DNA from: Actinernus sp. WN-2022
Lineage: Eukaryota; Cnidaria; Anthozoa; Actiniaria; Actinernidae
DNA length: 64,000 nucleotides
Direction of reading: 5' to 3'
Assembly (NCBI GenBank): GCA_030867875.1
Contig: JAOWCC010001368.1
Coordinates: forward strand, 310,001-374,000
Shown here one piece after another: positions 13,501 through 27,262 of this stretch. Position numbers and translations under genes: made by a program. Each line of letters begins with the position of its first letter. Within the stretch, counting starts at the first letter, position 1. The notes beneath the pieces are model-generated. The model was not told where the DNA came from and did not search any database. It saw nothing but the letters and a program-made list of their open reading frames with translations.

Positions 13501-16500
13501 TATCCTCCATCATCCTGCTTCATACTGGCCCATCCTGATTCATGCTGTCCAATCTTGGCATATCATGAACAAAAGAAATAAATAAATAGAAATAAATAAA
13601 AAGAAATAGAAATACATAAAGAAATGTATAAAAAATTAACAAATAAATAAATACAACGCATCCTCCTCTTTCATCCTACATCATCGTGCATCATCGTGCA
13701 TCACCGTGCATCATACTACATCACCGTGCATCATCCTGCATCATCCTGCATCATCCTGCATCATCCTGCATCATCCTGCATCATCCTGCATCATCCTGCA
13801 TCATCCTGCATCATCCTGCATCATCCTGCATCATCCTGCATCATCCTGCATCATCCTGCATCATCCTGCATCATCCTGCATCATCCTGCATCATCCTGCA
13901 TCATCCTGCATCATCCTGCATCATCCTGCATCATCCTGCATCATCCTGCATCATCCTGCATCATCCTGCATCATCCTGCATCATCCTGCATCATTCTGCA
14001 TCATCCTGCATCATCCTGCATCATCCTGCATCATCCTGCATCATCCTGCATCATCCTGCATCATCCTGCATCATCCTGCATCATCCTGCATCAGTCTGCG
14101 TTATCCTGCATCAGTCTGCGTTATCCTCCATCATCCTGCTTCATACTGGCCCTTCCTGATTCATGCTGTCCAATCTTGGCATATCATGAACAAAATAAAT
14201 AAATAAATAGAAATAAATAAAAGGAAATAGAAATACGTTAAGAAATGTATAAAAAATTAACAAATAAATAAATACAACGCATCCTCCTCTTTCATCTTGG
14301 CATATCATGAACAAAACAAATAAATAAATAGAAATAAATAAAAAGAAATAGAAATACGTAAAGAAATGTAAAAAAAAATAACAAATAAATAAATACAACG
14401 CATCCTCCTCTTTCATCCTACATCATCGTGCATCATCGTGCATCACCGTGCATCATACTGCATCACCGTGCATCATCCTGCATCACCGTGCATCATCCTG
14501 CATCATCCTGCATCATCCTGCATCATCCTGCATCAGTCTGCCTTATCCTCCATCATCCTGCTTCATACTGGCCCATCCTGATTCATGCTGTCCAATCTTG
14601 GCATATCATGAACAAAATAAATAAATAAATAGAAATAAATAAAAAGAAATAGAAATACATAAAGAAATGTATAAAAAATTAACAAATAAATAAATACAAC
14701 GCATCCTCCTCTTTCATCCTACATCATCGTGCATCATCGTGCATCACCGTGCATCATACTGCATCACTGTGCATCATCCTGCATCATCCTGCATCATCCT
14801 GCATCATCCTGCATCATCCTGCATCATCCTGCATCATCCTGCATCATCCTGCATCATCCTGCATCAGTCTGCGTTATCCTGCATCAGTCTGCGTTATCCT
14901 CCATCATCCTGCTTCATACTGGCCCTTCCTGATTCATGCTGTCCAATCTTGGCATATCATGAACAAAATAAATAAATAAATAGAAATAAATAAAAAGAAA
15001 TAGAAATACGTAAAGAAATGTATAAAAAAATAACAAATAAATAAATACAACGCATCCTCCTCTTTCATCTTGGCATATCATGAACAAAACATATAAATAA
15101 ATAGAAATAAATAAAAAGAAATAGAAATACGTAAAGAAATGTAAAAAAAAATAACAAATAAATAAATACAACGCATCCTCCTCTTTCATCCTACATCATC
15201 GTGCATCATCGTGCATCACCGTGCATCATACTGCATCACCGTGCATCATCCTGCATCACCGTGCATCATCCTGCATCATCCTGCATCATCCTGCATCATC
15301 CTGCATCAGTCTGCCTTATCCTCCATCATCCTGCTTCATACTGGCCCATCCTGATTCATGCTGTCCAATCTTGGCATATCATGAACAAAAGAAATAAATA
15401 AATAGAAATAAATAAAAAGAAATAGAAATACATAAAGAAATGTATAAAAAATTAACAAATAAATAAATACAACGCATCCTCCTCTTTCATCCTACATCAT
15501 CGTGCATCATCGTGCATCACCGTGCATCATACTACATCACCGTGCATCATCCTGCATCATCCTGCATCATCCTGCATCATCCTGCATCATCCTGCATCAT
15601 CCTGCATCATCCTGCATCATCCTGCATCATCCTGCATCATCCTGCATCATCCTGCATCATCCTGCATCATCCTGCATCATCCTGAATCATCCTGCATCAT
15701 CCTGCATCATCCTGCATCATCCTGCATCATTCTGCATCATCCTGCATCATCCTGCATCATCCTGCATCATCCTGCATCATCCTGCATCATCCTGCATCAT
15801 CCTGCATCATCCTGCATCAGTCTGCGTTATCCTGCATCAGTCTGCGTTATCCTCCATCATCCTGCTTCATACTGGCCCTTCCTGATTCATGCTGTCCAAT
15901 CTTGGCATATCATGAACAAAATAAATAAATAAATAGAAATAAATAAAAGGAAATAGAAATACGTTAAGAAATGTATAAAAAATTAACAAATAAATAAATA
16001 CAACGCATCCTCCTCTTTCATCCTACATCATCGTGCATCCTCTTCTTTCATCCTACATCATCGTGCATCATCGTGCATCACCGTGCATATTACTGCATCA
16101 CCGTGCATCATCCTGCATCATCCTGCATCATCCTGCATCATCCTGCATCATCCTGCATCATCCTGCATCATCCTGCATCATCCTGCATCATCCTGCAGCA
16201 TCCTGTATCATCCTGCATCAGTCTGCGTTATCCTGCATCATCTTGCATCAGTCTGCGTTATCCTCCATCATCCTGCTTCATACTGGCCCTTCCTGATTCA
16301 TGCTGTCCAATCTTGGCATATCATGAACAAAATAAATAAATAAATAGAAATAAATAAAAGGAAATAGAAATACGTTAAGAAATGTATAAAAAATTAACAA
16401 ATAAATAAATACAACGCATCCTCCTCTTTCATCTTGGCATATCATGAACAAAACAAATAAATAAATAGAAATAAATAAAAAGAAATAGAAATACGTAAAG

Positions 16501-18060
16501 AAATGTAAAAAAAAATAACAAATAAATAAATACAACGCATCCTCCTCTTTCATCCTACATCATCGTGCATCATCGTGCATCACCGTGCATCATACTGCAT
16601 CACCGTGCAGCATCCTGCATCACCGTGCATCATCCTGCATCATCCTGCATCATCCTGCATCATCCTGCATCAGTCTGCCTTATCCTCCATCATCCTGCTT
16701 CATACTGGCCCATCCTGATTCATGCTGTCCAATCTTGGCATATCATGAACAAAATAAATAAATAAATAGAAATAAATAAAAAGAAATAGAAATACATAAA
16801 GAAATGTATAAAAAATTAACAAATAAATAAATACAACGCATCCTCCTCTTTCATCCTACATCATCGTGCATCATCGTGCATCACCGTGCATCATACTACA
16901 TCACCGTGCATCATCCTGCATCATCCTGCATCATCCTTCATCATCCTGCATCATCCTGCATCATCCTGCATCATCCTGCATCATCCTGCATCATCCTGCA
17001 TCATCCTGCATCATCCTGCATCATCCTGCATCATCCTGAATCATCCTGCATCATCCTGCATCATCCTGGATCATCCTGCATCATTCTGCATCATCCTGCA
17101 TCATCCTGCATCATCCTGCATCATCCTGCATCATCCTGCATCATCCTGCATCATCCTGCATCATCCTGCATCATCCTGCATCATCCTGCATCAGTCTGCG
17201 TTATCCTGCATCAGTCTGCGTTATCCTCCATCATCCTGCTTCATCCTGCATCATCCTGCATCATCCTGTATCATCCTGCATCAGTCTGCGTTATCCTGCA
17301 TCATCCTGCATCAGTCTGCGTTATCCTCCATCATCCTGCTTCATACTGGCCCTTCCTGATTCATGCTGTCCAATCTTGGCATATCATGAACAAAATAAAT
17401 AAATAAATAAAAATAAATAAATAGAAATAGAAATACGTAAAGAAATGTATAAAAAATTAACAAATAAATAAATACAACGCATCCTCTTTCATCTTGGCAT
17501 ATCATGAACAAAATAAATAAATAAATAGAAATAAATAAAAAGAAATAGAAATACCTAAAGAAATGTTTAAAAAAATAACAAATAAATAAATACAACGCAT
17601 CCTCCTCTTTCATCCTACATCATCGTGCATCACCGTGCATCATACTGCATCACCGTGCATCATCCTGCATCACCGTGCATCATCCTGCATCATCCTGCAT
17701 CATGCTGCATCATCCTGCATCATCCTGCCTCATCCTGCATCATCCTGCATCATCCTGCATCATGCTGCATCAGTCTGCGTTACCCTGCATCATCCTGCAT
17801 CAGTCTGCGTTATCCTCCATCATCCTGCTTCATACTGGCCCTTCCTGATTCATGCTGTCCAATCTTGGCATATCATGAACAAAAGAAAGAAATAAATAGA
17901 AATAAATAAAAAGAAATAGAAATACGTAAAGAAATGTATAAAAAATTAACAAATAAATAAATACAACGCATCCTCTTCTTTCATCCTACATCATCGTGCA
18001 TCATCGTGCATCACCGTGCATATTACTGCATCACCGTGCATCATCCTGCATCACCATGCA

Positions 18061-19035
18061 TCATCCTGCATCATCCTGCATCATCCTGCATCATCCTGCA
18101 TCATCCTGCATCATCCTGCATCATCCTGCATCATCCTGCATCATCCTGCATCATCCTGCATCATCCTGCATCATCCTGCATCATCCTGCATCATCCTGCA
18201 TCATCCTGCATCATCCTGCATCATCCTGCCTCATCCTGCCTCATCCTGCCTCATCCTGCATCATCCTGCCTCATCCTGCATCATCCTGCCTCATCCTGCA
18301 TCATCCTGCCTCATCGTGCCTCATCCTGCCTCATCGTGCCTCATCCTGCCTCATCCTGCATCATCTTGCCTCATCCTGCATCATCCTGCCTCATCCTGCA
18401 TCATCCTGCCTCATCCTGCATCATCCTGCATCATCCTGCATCATCCTGCATCATCCTGCATCATCCTGCATCATCCTGCATCATCCTGCATCATCCTGCA
18501 TCATCCTGCATCATCCTGCATCATCCTGCATCATCCTGCATCATCCCGCATCATCCTGCATCATCCTGCATCATCCTGCATCATCCTGCATCATCCTGCA
18601 TCATCCTGCATCATCCTGCATCATCCTGCATCATCCTGCATCATCCTGCATCATCCTGCATCATCCTGCATCATCCTGCATCATCCTGCATCATCCTGCA
18701 TCATCCTGCATCATCCTGCATCATCCTGCATCATCCTGCATCATCCTGCATCATCCTGCATCATCCTGCATCATCCTGCATCATCCTGCATCATCCTGCA
18801 TCATCCTGCATCATCCTGCCCTGCATCATCCTGCATCATCCCTGCATCATCCTGCATCATCCTGCATCATCCTGCATCATCCTGCATAATCCTGCATCAT
18901 CCTGCATCATCCTGCATCATCCTGCATCATCCTGCATCATCCTGCATCATCCTGCATCATCCTGCATCATCCTGCATCATCCTGCATCATCCTGCATCAT
19001 CCTGCATCATCCTGCAGCATCCTGTATCATCCTGC
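18061..19035. repeat. Longest decamer run, with CCTCATCCTG sub-array
   Basis: Roughly 95 decamers, the longest run in the window. From 18,231 to 18,420 many units carry GCCTCATC in place of GCATCATC, including two GTGCCTCATC forms. Register breaks occur at about 18,818-18,842 (TGCCCTGC and ATCCCTGC), which shift the 10-bp phase. Shorter versions of the GCCTCATC patch recur at 20,915-21,025, 23,150-23,285 and 32,800-32,915, so this block type has been copied several times. Confidence 0.85.
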
Positions 19036-22000
19036 ATCAGTCTGCGTTATCCTGCATCATCTTGCATCAGTCTGCGTTATCCTCCATCATCCTGCTTCAT
19101 ACTGGCCCTTCCTGATTCATGCTGTCCAATCTTGGCATATCATGAACAAAATAAATAAATAACTAGAAATAAATAAAAAGAAATAGAAATACGTAAAGAA
19201 ATGTATAAAAAAATAACAAATAAATAAATACAACGCATCCTCCACTTTCATCTTGGCATATCATGAACAAAAGAAAGAAATAAAGAGAAATAAATAAAAA
19301 GAAATAGAAATACGTAAAGAAATGTATAAAAAATTAACAAATAAATAAATACAACGCATCCTCCTCTTTCATCCTACATCATCGTGCATCACCGTGCATC
19401 ATACTGCATCACCGTGCATCATCCTGCATCACCGTGCATCATCCTGGCTGCATCATCCTGCATCATCCTGCCTCATCCTGCATCATCCTGCATCATCCTG
19501 CATCATGCTGCATCAGTCTGCGTTACCCTGCATCATCCTGCATCAGTCTGCGTTATCCTCCATCATCCTGCTTCATACTGGCCCTTCCTGATTCATGCTG
19601 TCCAATCTTGGCATATCATGAACAAAAGAAATAAATAAATAGAAATAAATAAAAAGAAATAGAAATACGTAAAGAAATGTATAAAAAATTAACAAATAAA
19701 TAAATACAACGCATCCTCTTCTTTCATCCTACATCATCGTGCATCATCGTGCATCACCGTGCATATTACTGCATCACCGTGCATCATCCTGCATCATCCT
19801 GCATCATCCTGCATCATCCTGCATCATCCTGCATCATCCTGCATCATCCTGCATCATCCTGCATCATCCTGCAGCATCCTGTATCATCCTGCATCAGTCT
19901 GCGTTATCCTGCATCATCTTGCATCAGTCTGCGTTATCCTCCATCATCCTGCTTCATACTGGCCCTTCCTGATTCATGCTGTCCAATCTTGGCATATCAT
20001 GAACAAAATAAATAAATAACTAGAAATAAATAAAAAGAAATAGAAATACGTAAAGAAATGTTATAAAAAATTAACAAATAAATAAATACAACGCATCCTC
20101 CACTTTCATCTTGGCATATCATGAACAAAAGAAAGAAATAAAGAGAAATAAATAAAAAGAAATAGAAATACGTAAAGAAATGTATAAAAAATTAACAAAT
20201 AAATAAATACAACGCATCCTCCTCTTTCATCCTACATCATCGTGCATCACCGTGCATCATACTGCATCACCGTGCATCATCCTGCATCACCGTGCATCAT
20301 CCTGCATCATCCTGCATCATGCTGCATCATCCTGCATCATCCTGCCTCATCCTGCATCATCCTGCATCATCCTGCATCATGCTGCATCAGTCTGCGTTAC
20401 CCTGCATCATCCTGCATCAGTCTGCGTTATCCTCCATCATCCTGCTTCATACTGGCCCTTCCTGATTCATGCTGTCCAATCTTGGCATATCATGAACAAA
20501 AGAAAGAAATAAATGGAAATAAATAAAAAGAAATAGAAATACGTAAAGAAATGTATAAAAAATTAACAAATAAATAAATACAACGCATCCTCTTCTTTCA
20601 TCCTACATCATCGTGCATCATCGTGCATCACCGTGCATATTACTGCATCACCGTGCATCATCCTGCATCACCATGCATCATCCTGCATCATCCTGCATCA
20701 TCCTGCATCATCCTGCATCATCCTGCATCATCCTGCATCATCCTGCATCATCCTGCATCATCCTGCATCATCCTGCATCATCCTGCATCATCCTGCATCA
20801 TCCTGCATCATCCTGCATTCATCCTGCATCATCCTGCATCATCCTGCATCATCCTGCATCATCCTGCATCATCCTGCATCATCCTGCATCATCCTGCATC
20901 ATCCTGCATCATCCTGCCTCATCCTGCATCATCCTGCCTCATCCTGCATCATCCTGCCTCATCGTGCCTCATCCTGCCTCATCCTGCATCATCCTGCCTC
21001 ATCCTGCCTCATCCTGCATCATCCTGCCTCATCCTGCATCATCCTGCATCATCCTGCATCATCCTGCATCATCCTGCATCATCCTGCATCATCCTGCATC
21101 ATCCTGCATCATCCTGCATCATCCTGCATCATCCTGCATCATCCTGCATCATCCTGCATCATCCTGCATCATTCTGCATCATCCTGCATCATCCTGCATC
21201 ATCCTGCATCATCCTGCATCATCCTGCATCATCCTGCATCATCCTGCATCATCCTGCATCATCCTGCATCATCCTGCATCATCCTGCATCAGTCTGCGTT
21301 ATCCTGCATCAGTCTGCGTTATCCTCCATCATCCTGCTTCATACTGGCCCTTCCTGATTCATGCTGTCCAATCTTGGCATATCATGAACAAAATAAATAA
21401 ATAACTAGAAATAAATAAAAAGAAATAGAAATACGTAAAGAAATGTATAAAAAAATAACAAATAAATAAATACAACGCATCCTCCACTTTCATCTTGGCA
21501 TATCATGAACAAAAGAAAGAAATAAAGAGAAATAAATAAAAAGAAATAGAAATACGTAAAGAAATGTATAAAAAATTAACAAATAAATAAATACAACGCA
21601 TCCTCCTCTTTCATCCTACATCATCGTGCATCACCGTGCATCATACTGCATCACCGTGCATCATCCTGCATCACCGTGCATCATCCTGCATCATCCTGCA
21701 TCATGCTGCATCATCCTGCATCATCCTGCCTCATCCTGCATCATCCTGCATCATCCTGCATCATGCTGCATCAGTCTGCGTTACCCTGCATCATCCTGCA
21801 TCAGTCTGCGTTATCCTCCATCATCCTGCTTCATACTGGCCCTTCCTGATTCATGCTGTCCAATCTTGGCATATCATGAACAAAAGAAAAAAATAAATAG
21901 AAATAAATAAAAAGAAATAGAAATACGTAAAGAAATGTATAAAAAATTAACAAATAAATAAATACAACGCATCCTCTTCTTTCATCCTACATCATCGTGC

Positions 22001-25000
22001 ATCATCGTGCATCACCGTGCATATTACTGCATCACCGTGCATCATCCTGCATCATCCTGCATCATCCTGCATCATCCTGCATCATCCTGCATCATCCTGC
22101 ATCATCCTGCATCATCCTGCATCATCCTGCAGCATCCTGTATCATCCTGCATCAGTCTGCGTTATCCTGCATCATCTTGCATCAGTCTGCGTTATCCTCC
22201 ATCATCCTGCTTCATACTGGCCCTTCCTGATTCATGCTGTCCAATCTTGGCATATCATGAACAAAATAAATAAATAACTAGAAATAAATAAAAAGAAATA
22301 GAAATACGTAAAGAAATGTATAAAAAATTAACAAATAAATAAATACAACGCATCCTCCACTTTCATCTTGGCATATCATGAACAAAAGAAAGAAATAAAG
22401 AGAAATAAATAAAAAGAAATAGAAATACGTAAAGAAATGTATAAAAAATTAACAAATAAATAAATACAACGCATCCTCCTCTTTCATCCTACATCATCGT
22501 GCATCACCGTGCATCATACTGCATCACCGTGCATCATCCTGCATCACCGTGCATCATCCTGCATCATCCTGCATCATGCTGCATCATCCTGCATCATCCT
22601 GCCTCATCCTGCATCATCCTGCATCATCCTGCATCATGCTGCATCAGTCTGCGTTACCCTGCATCATCCTGCATCAGTCTGCGTTATCCTCCATCATCCT
22701 GCTTCATACTGGCCCTTCCTGATTCATGCTGTCCAATCTTGGCATATCATGAACAAAAGAAAGAAATAAATGGAAATAAATAAAAAGAAATAGAAATACG
22801 TAAAGAAATGTATAAAAAATTAACAAATAAATAAATACAACGCATCCTCTTCTTTCATCCTACATCATCGTGCATCATCGTGCATCACCGTGCATATTAC
22901 TGCATCACCGTGCATCATCCTGCATCACCATGCATCATCCTGCATCATCCTGCATCATCCTGCATCATCCTGCATCATCCTGCATCATCCTGCATCACCT
23001 GCATCATCCTGCATCATCCTGCATCATCCTGCATCCATCCTGCATCATCCTGCATCATCCTGCATCATCCTGCATCATCCTGCATCATCCTGCATCATCC
23101 TGCATCATCCTGCATCATCCTGCATCATCCTGCATCATCCTGCATCATCCTGCCTCATCCTGCATCATCCTGCCTCATCCTGCATCATCCTGCCTCATCC
23201 TGCATCATCCTGCCTCATCGTGCCTCATCCTGCCTCATCCTGCATCATCCTGCCTCATCCTGCCTCATCCTGCATCATCCTGCCTCATCCTGCATCATCC
23301 TGCATCATCCTGCATCATCCTGCATCATCCTGCATCATCCTGCATCATCGTGCATCATCCTGCATCATCCTGCATCATCCTGCATCATCCTGCATCATCC
23401 TGCATCATCCTGCATCATCCTGCATCATCCTGCATCATCCTGCATCATCCTGCATCATCCTGCATCATCCTGCATCATCCTGCATCATCCTGCATCATCC
23501 TGCATCATCCTGCATCATCCTGCATCATCCTGCATCATCCTGCATCATCCTGCATCAGTCTGCGTTATCCTGCATCAGTCTGCGTTATCCTCCATCATCC
23601 TGCTTCATACTGGCCCTTCCTGATTCATGCTGTCCAATCTTGGCATATCATGAACAAAATAAATAAATAAATAGAAATAAATAAAAATAAATAGAAATAC
23701 ATAAAGAAATGTATAAAAAATTAAAAAATAAATAAATACAACGCATCCTCCTCTTTTATCCTACATCATCGTGCATCATCGTGCATCACCGTGCATCATA
23801 CTGCATCACTGTGCATCATCCTGCATCATCCCGCATCATCCTGCATCATCCCGCATCATCCTGGATCATCCTGCATCATCCTGCATCATCCTGCATCATC
23901 CTGCATCATCCTGCATCATCCTGCATCATCCTGCATCATCCTGCATCATCCTGCATCATCCTGCATCATCCTGCATCATCCTGCATCATCCTGCATCATC
24001 CTGCATCATCCTGCATCATCCTGCATCATCCTGCATCATCCTGCATCATCCTGCATCATCCTGCATCATCCTGCATCATCCTGCATCATCCTGCATCATC
24101 CTGCATCATCCTGCATCATCCTGCATCATCCTGCATCATCCTGCATCATCCTGCATCATCCTGCATCATCCTGCATCATCCTGCATCATCCTGCATCATC
24201 CTGCATCATCCTGCATCATCCTGTATCATCCTGCATCAGTCTGCGTTATCCTGCATCATCTTGCATCAGTCTGCGTTATCCTCCATCATCCTGCTTCATA
24301 CTGGCCCTTCCTGATTCATGCTGTCCAATCTTGGCATATCATGAACAAAATAAATAAATAACTAGAAATAAATAAAAAGAAATAGAAATACGTAAAGAAA
24401 TGTATAAAAAAATAACAAATAAATAAATACAACGCATCCTCCACTTTCATCTTGGCATATCATGAACAAAAGAAAGAAATAAAGAGAAATAAATAAAAAG
24501 AAATAGAAATACGTAAAGAAATGTATAAAAAATTAACAAATAAATAAATACAACGCATCCTCCTCTTTCATCCTACATCATCGTGCATCACCGTGCATCA
24601 TACTGCATCACCGTGCATCATCCTGCATCACCGTGCATCATCCTGCATCATCCTGCATCATGCTGCATCATCCTGCATCATCCTGCCTCATCCTGCATCA
24701 TCCTGCATCATCCTGCATCATGCTGCATCAGTCTGCGTTACCCTGCATCATCCTGCATCAGTCTGCGTTATCCTCCATCATCCTGCTTCATACTGGCCCT
24801 TCCTGATTCATGCTGTCCAATCTTGGCATATCATGAACAAAAGAAAGAAATAAATAGAAATAAATAAAAAGAAATAGAAATACGTAAAGAAATGTATAAA
24901 AAATTAACAAATAAATAAATACAACGCATCCTCTTCTTTCATCCTACATCATCGTGCATCATCGTGCATCACCGTGCATATTACTGCATCACCGTGCATC

Positions 25001-26519
25001 ATCCTGCATCATCCTGCATCATCCTGCATCATCCTGCATCATCCTGCATCATCCTGCATCATCCTGCATCATCCTGCATCATCCTGCAGCATCCTGTATC
25101 ATCCTGCATCAGTCTGCGTTATCCTGCATCATCTTGCATCAGTCTGCGTTATCCTCCATCATCCTGCTTCATACTGGCCCTTCCTGATTCATGCTGTCCA
25201 ATCTTGGCATATCATGAACAAAATAAATAAATAACTAGAAATAAATAAAAAGAAATAGAAATACGTAAAGAAATGTATAAAAAATTAACAAATAAATAAA
25301 TACAACGCATCCTCCACTTTCATCTTGGCATATCATGAACAAAAGAAAGAAATAAAGAGAAATAAATAAAAAGAAATAGAAATACGTAAAGAAATGTATA
25401 AAAAATTAACAAATAAATAAATACAACGCATCCTCCTCTTTCATCCTACATCATCGTGCATCACCGTGCATCATACTGCATCACCGTGCATCATCCTGCA
25501 TCACCGTGCATCATCCTGCATCATCCTGCATCATGCTGCATCATCCTGCATCATCCTGCCTCATCCTGCATCATCCTGCATCATCCTGCATCATGCTGCA
25601 TCAGTCTGCGTTACCCTGCATCATCCTGCATCAGTCTGCGTTATCCTCCATCATCCTGCTTCATACTGGCCCTTCCTGATTCATGCTGTCCAATCTTGGC
25701 ATATCATGAACAAAAGAAAGAAATAAATGGAAATAAATAAAAAGAAATAGAAATACGTAAAGAAATGTATAAAAAATTAACAAATAAATAAATACAACGC
25801 ATCCTCTTCTTTCATCCTACATCATCGTGCATCATCGTGCATCACCGTGCATATTACTGCATCACCGTGCATCATCCTGCATCACCATGCATCATCCTGC
25901 ATCATCCTGCATCATCCTGCATCATCCTGCATCATCCTGCATCATCCTGCATCATCCTGCATCATCCTGCATCATCCTGCATCATCCTGCATCATCCTGC
26001 ATCATCCTGCATCATCCTGCATCATCCTGCATCATCCTGCATCATCCTGCATCATCCTGCATCATCCTGCATCATCCTGCATCATCCTGCATCATCCTGC
26101 ATCATCCTGCATCATCCTGCATCATCCTGCATCATCCTGCATCATCCTGCATCATCCTGCATCATCCTGCATCATCCTGCATCATCCTGCATCATCCTGC
26201 ATCATCCTGCATCATCCTGCATCATCCTGCATCATCCTGCATCATCCTGCATCAGTCTGCGTTATCCTGCATCAGTCTGCGTTATCCTCCATCATCCTGC
26301 TTCATACTGGCCCTTCCTGATTCATGCTGTCCAATCTTGGCATATCATGAACAAAATAAATAAATAAATAGAAATAAATAAAAATAAATAGAAATACATA
26401 AAGAAATGTATAAAAAATTAAAAAATAAATAAATACAACGCATCCTCCTCTTTTATCCTACATCATCGTGCATCATCGTGCATCACCGTGCATCATACCG
26501 CATCACTGTGCATCATCCT

Positions 26520-27262
26520 GCATCATCCCGCATCATCCTGCATCATCCCGCATCATCCTGGATCATCCTGCATCATCCTGCATCATCCTGCATCATCCTG
26601 CATCATCCTGCATCATCCTGCATCATCCTGCATCATCCTGCATCATCCTGCATCATCCTGCATCATCCTGCATCATCCTGCATCATCCTGCATCATCCTG
26701 CATCATCCTGCATCATCCTGCATCATCCTGCATCATCCTGTATCATCCTGCATCATCCTGCATCATCCTGCATCATCCTGCATCATCCTGCATCATCCTG
26801 CATCATCCTGCATCATCCTGCATCATCCTGCATCATCCTGCATCATCCTGCATCATCCTGCATCATCCTGCATCATCCTGCATCATCCTGCATCATCCTG
26901 CATCATCCTGCATCATCCTGCATCATCCTGCATCATCCTGCATCATCCTGCATCATCCTGCATCATCCTGCATCATCCTGCATCATCCTGCATCATCCTG
27001 CATCATCCTGCATCATCCTGCATCATCCTGCATCATCCTGAATCATCCTGCATCATCCTGCATCATCCTGCATCATCCTGCATCATCCTGCATCATCCTG
27101 CATCATCCTGCATCATTCTGCATCATCCTGCATCATCCTGCATCATCCTGCATCATCCTGCATCATCCTGCATCATTCTGCATCATCCTGCATCATCCTG
27201 CATCATCCTGCATCATCCTGCATCATCCTGCATCATCCTGCATCATCCTGCATCATCCTGCA
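26520..27262. repeat. Long decamer run of the ATCCCGCATC subfamily
   Basis: About 74 decamers in perfect register. It opens with two ATCCCGCATC units and a CTGGATCATC unit, a signature shared with blocks starting at about 23,830, 27,530, 27,850, 28,570 and 29,790. Near its end it carries the CTGAATC/CATTCTG variant pair also seen in family I long blocks, so it looks like a fusion of two block lineages. Confidence 0.8.

Larger units (their letters stand above)
1..16020. repeat. Higher-order repeat family I of the decamer satellite
   Basis: Three block types recur in order, each preceded by the AT spacer: a short decamer block ending in GCCCATCCTG (e.g. 62-280), a long block ending in GCCCTTCCTG (e.g. 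365-650), and a null block in which CTCCTCTTTCATC joins directly to TTGGCATATCATG (e.g. 740-775). The trimer recurs at about 783 bp when the long block is small (2,419 to 3,202) and about 1,033 bp when it is large (603 to 1,636). Copies differ mostly in decamer number rather than by substitutions, as expected from slippage and unequal exchange. Confidence 0.85.
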
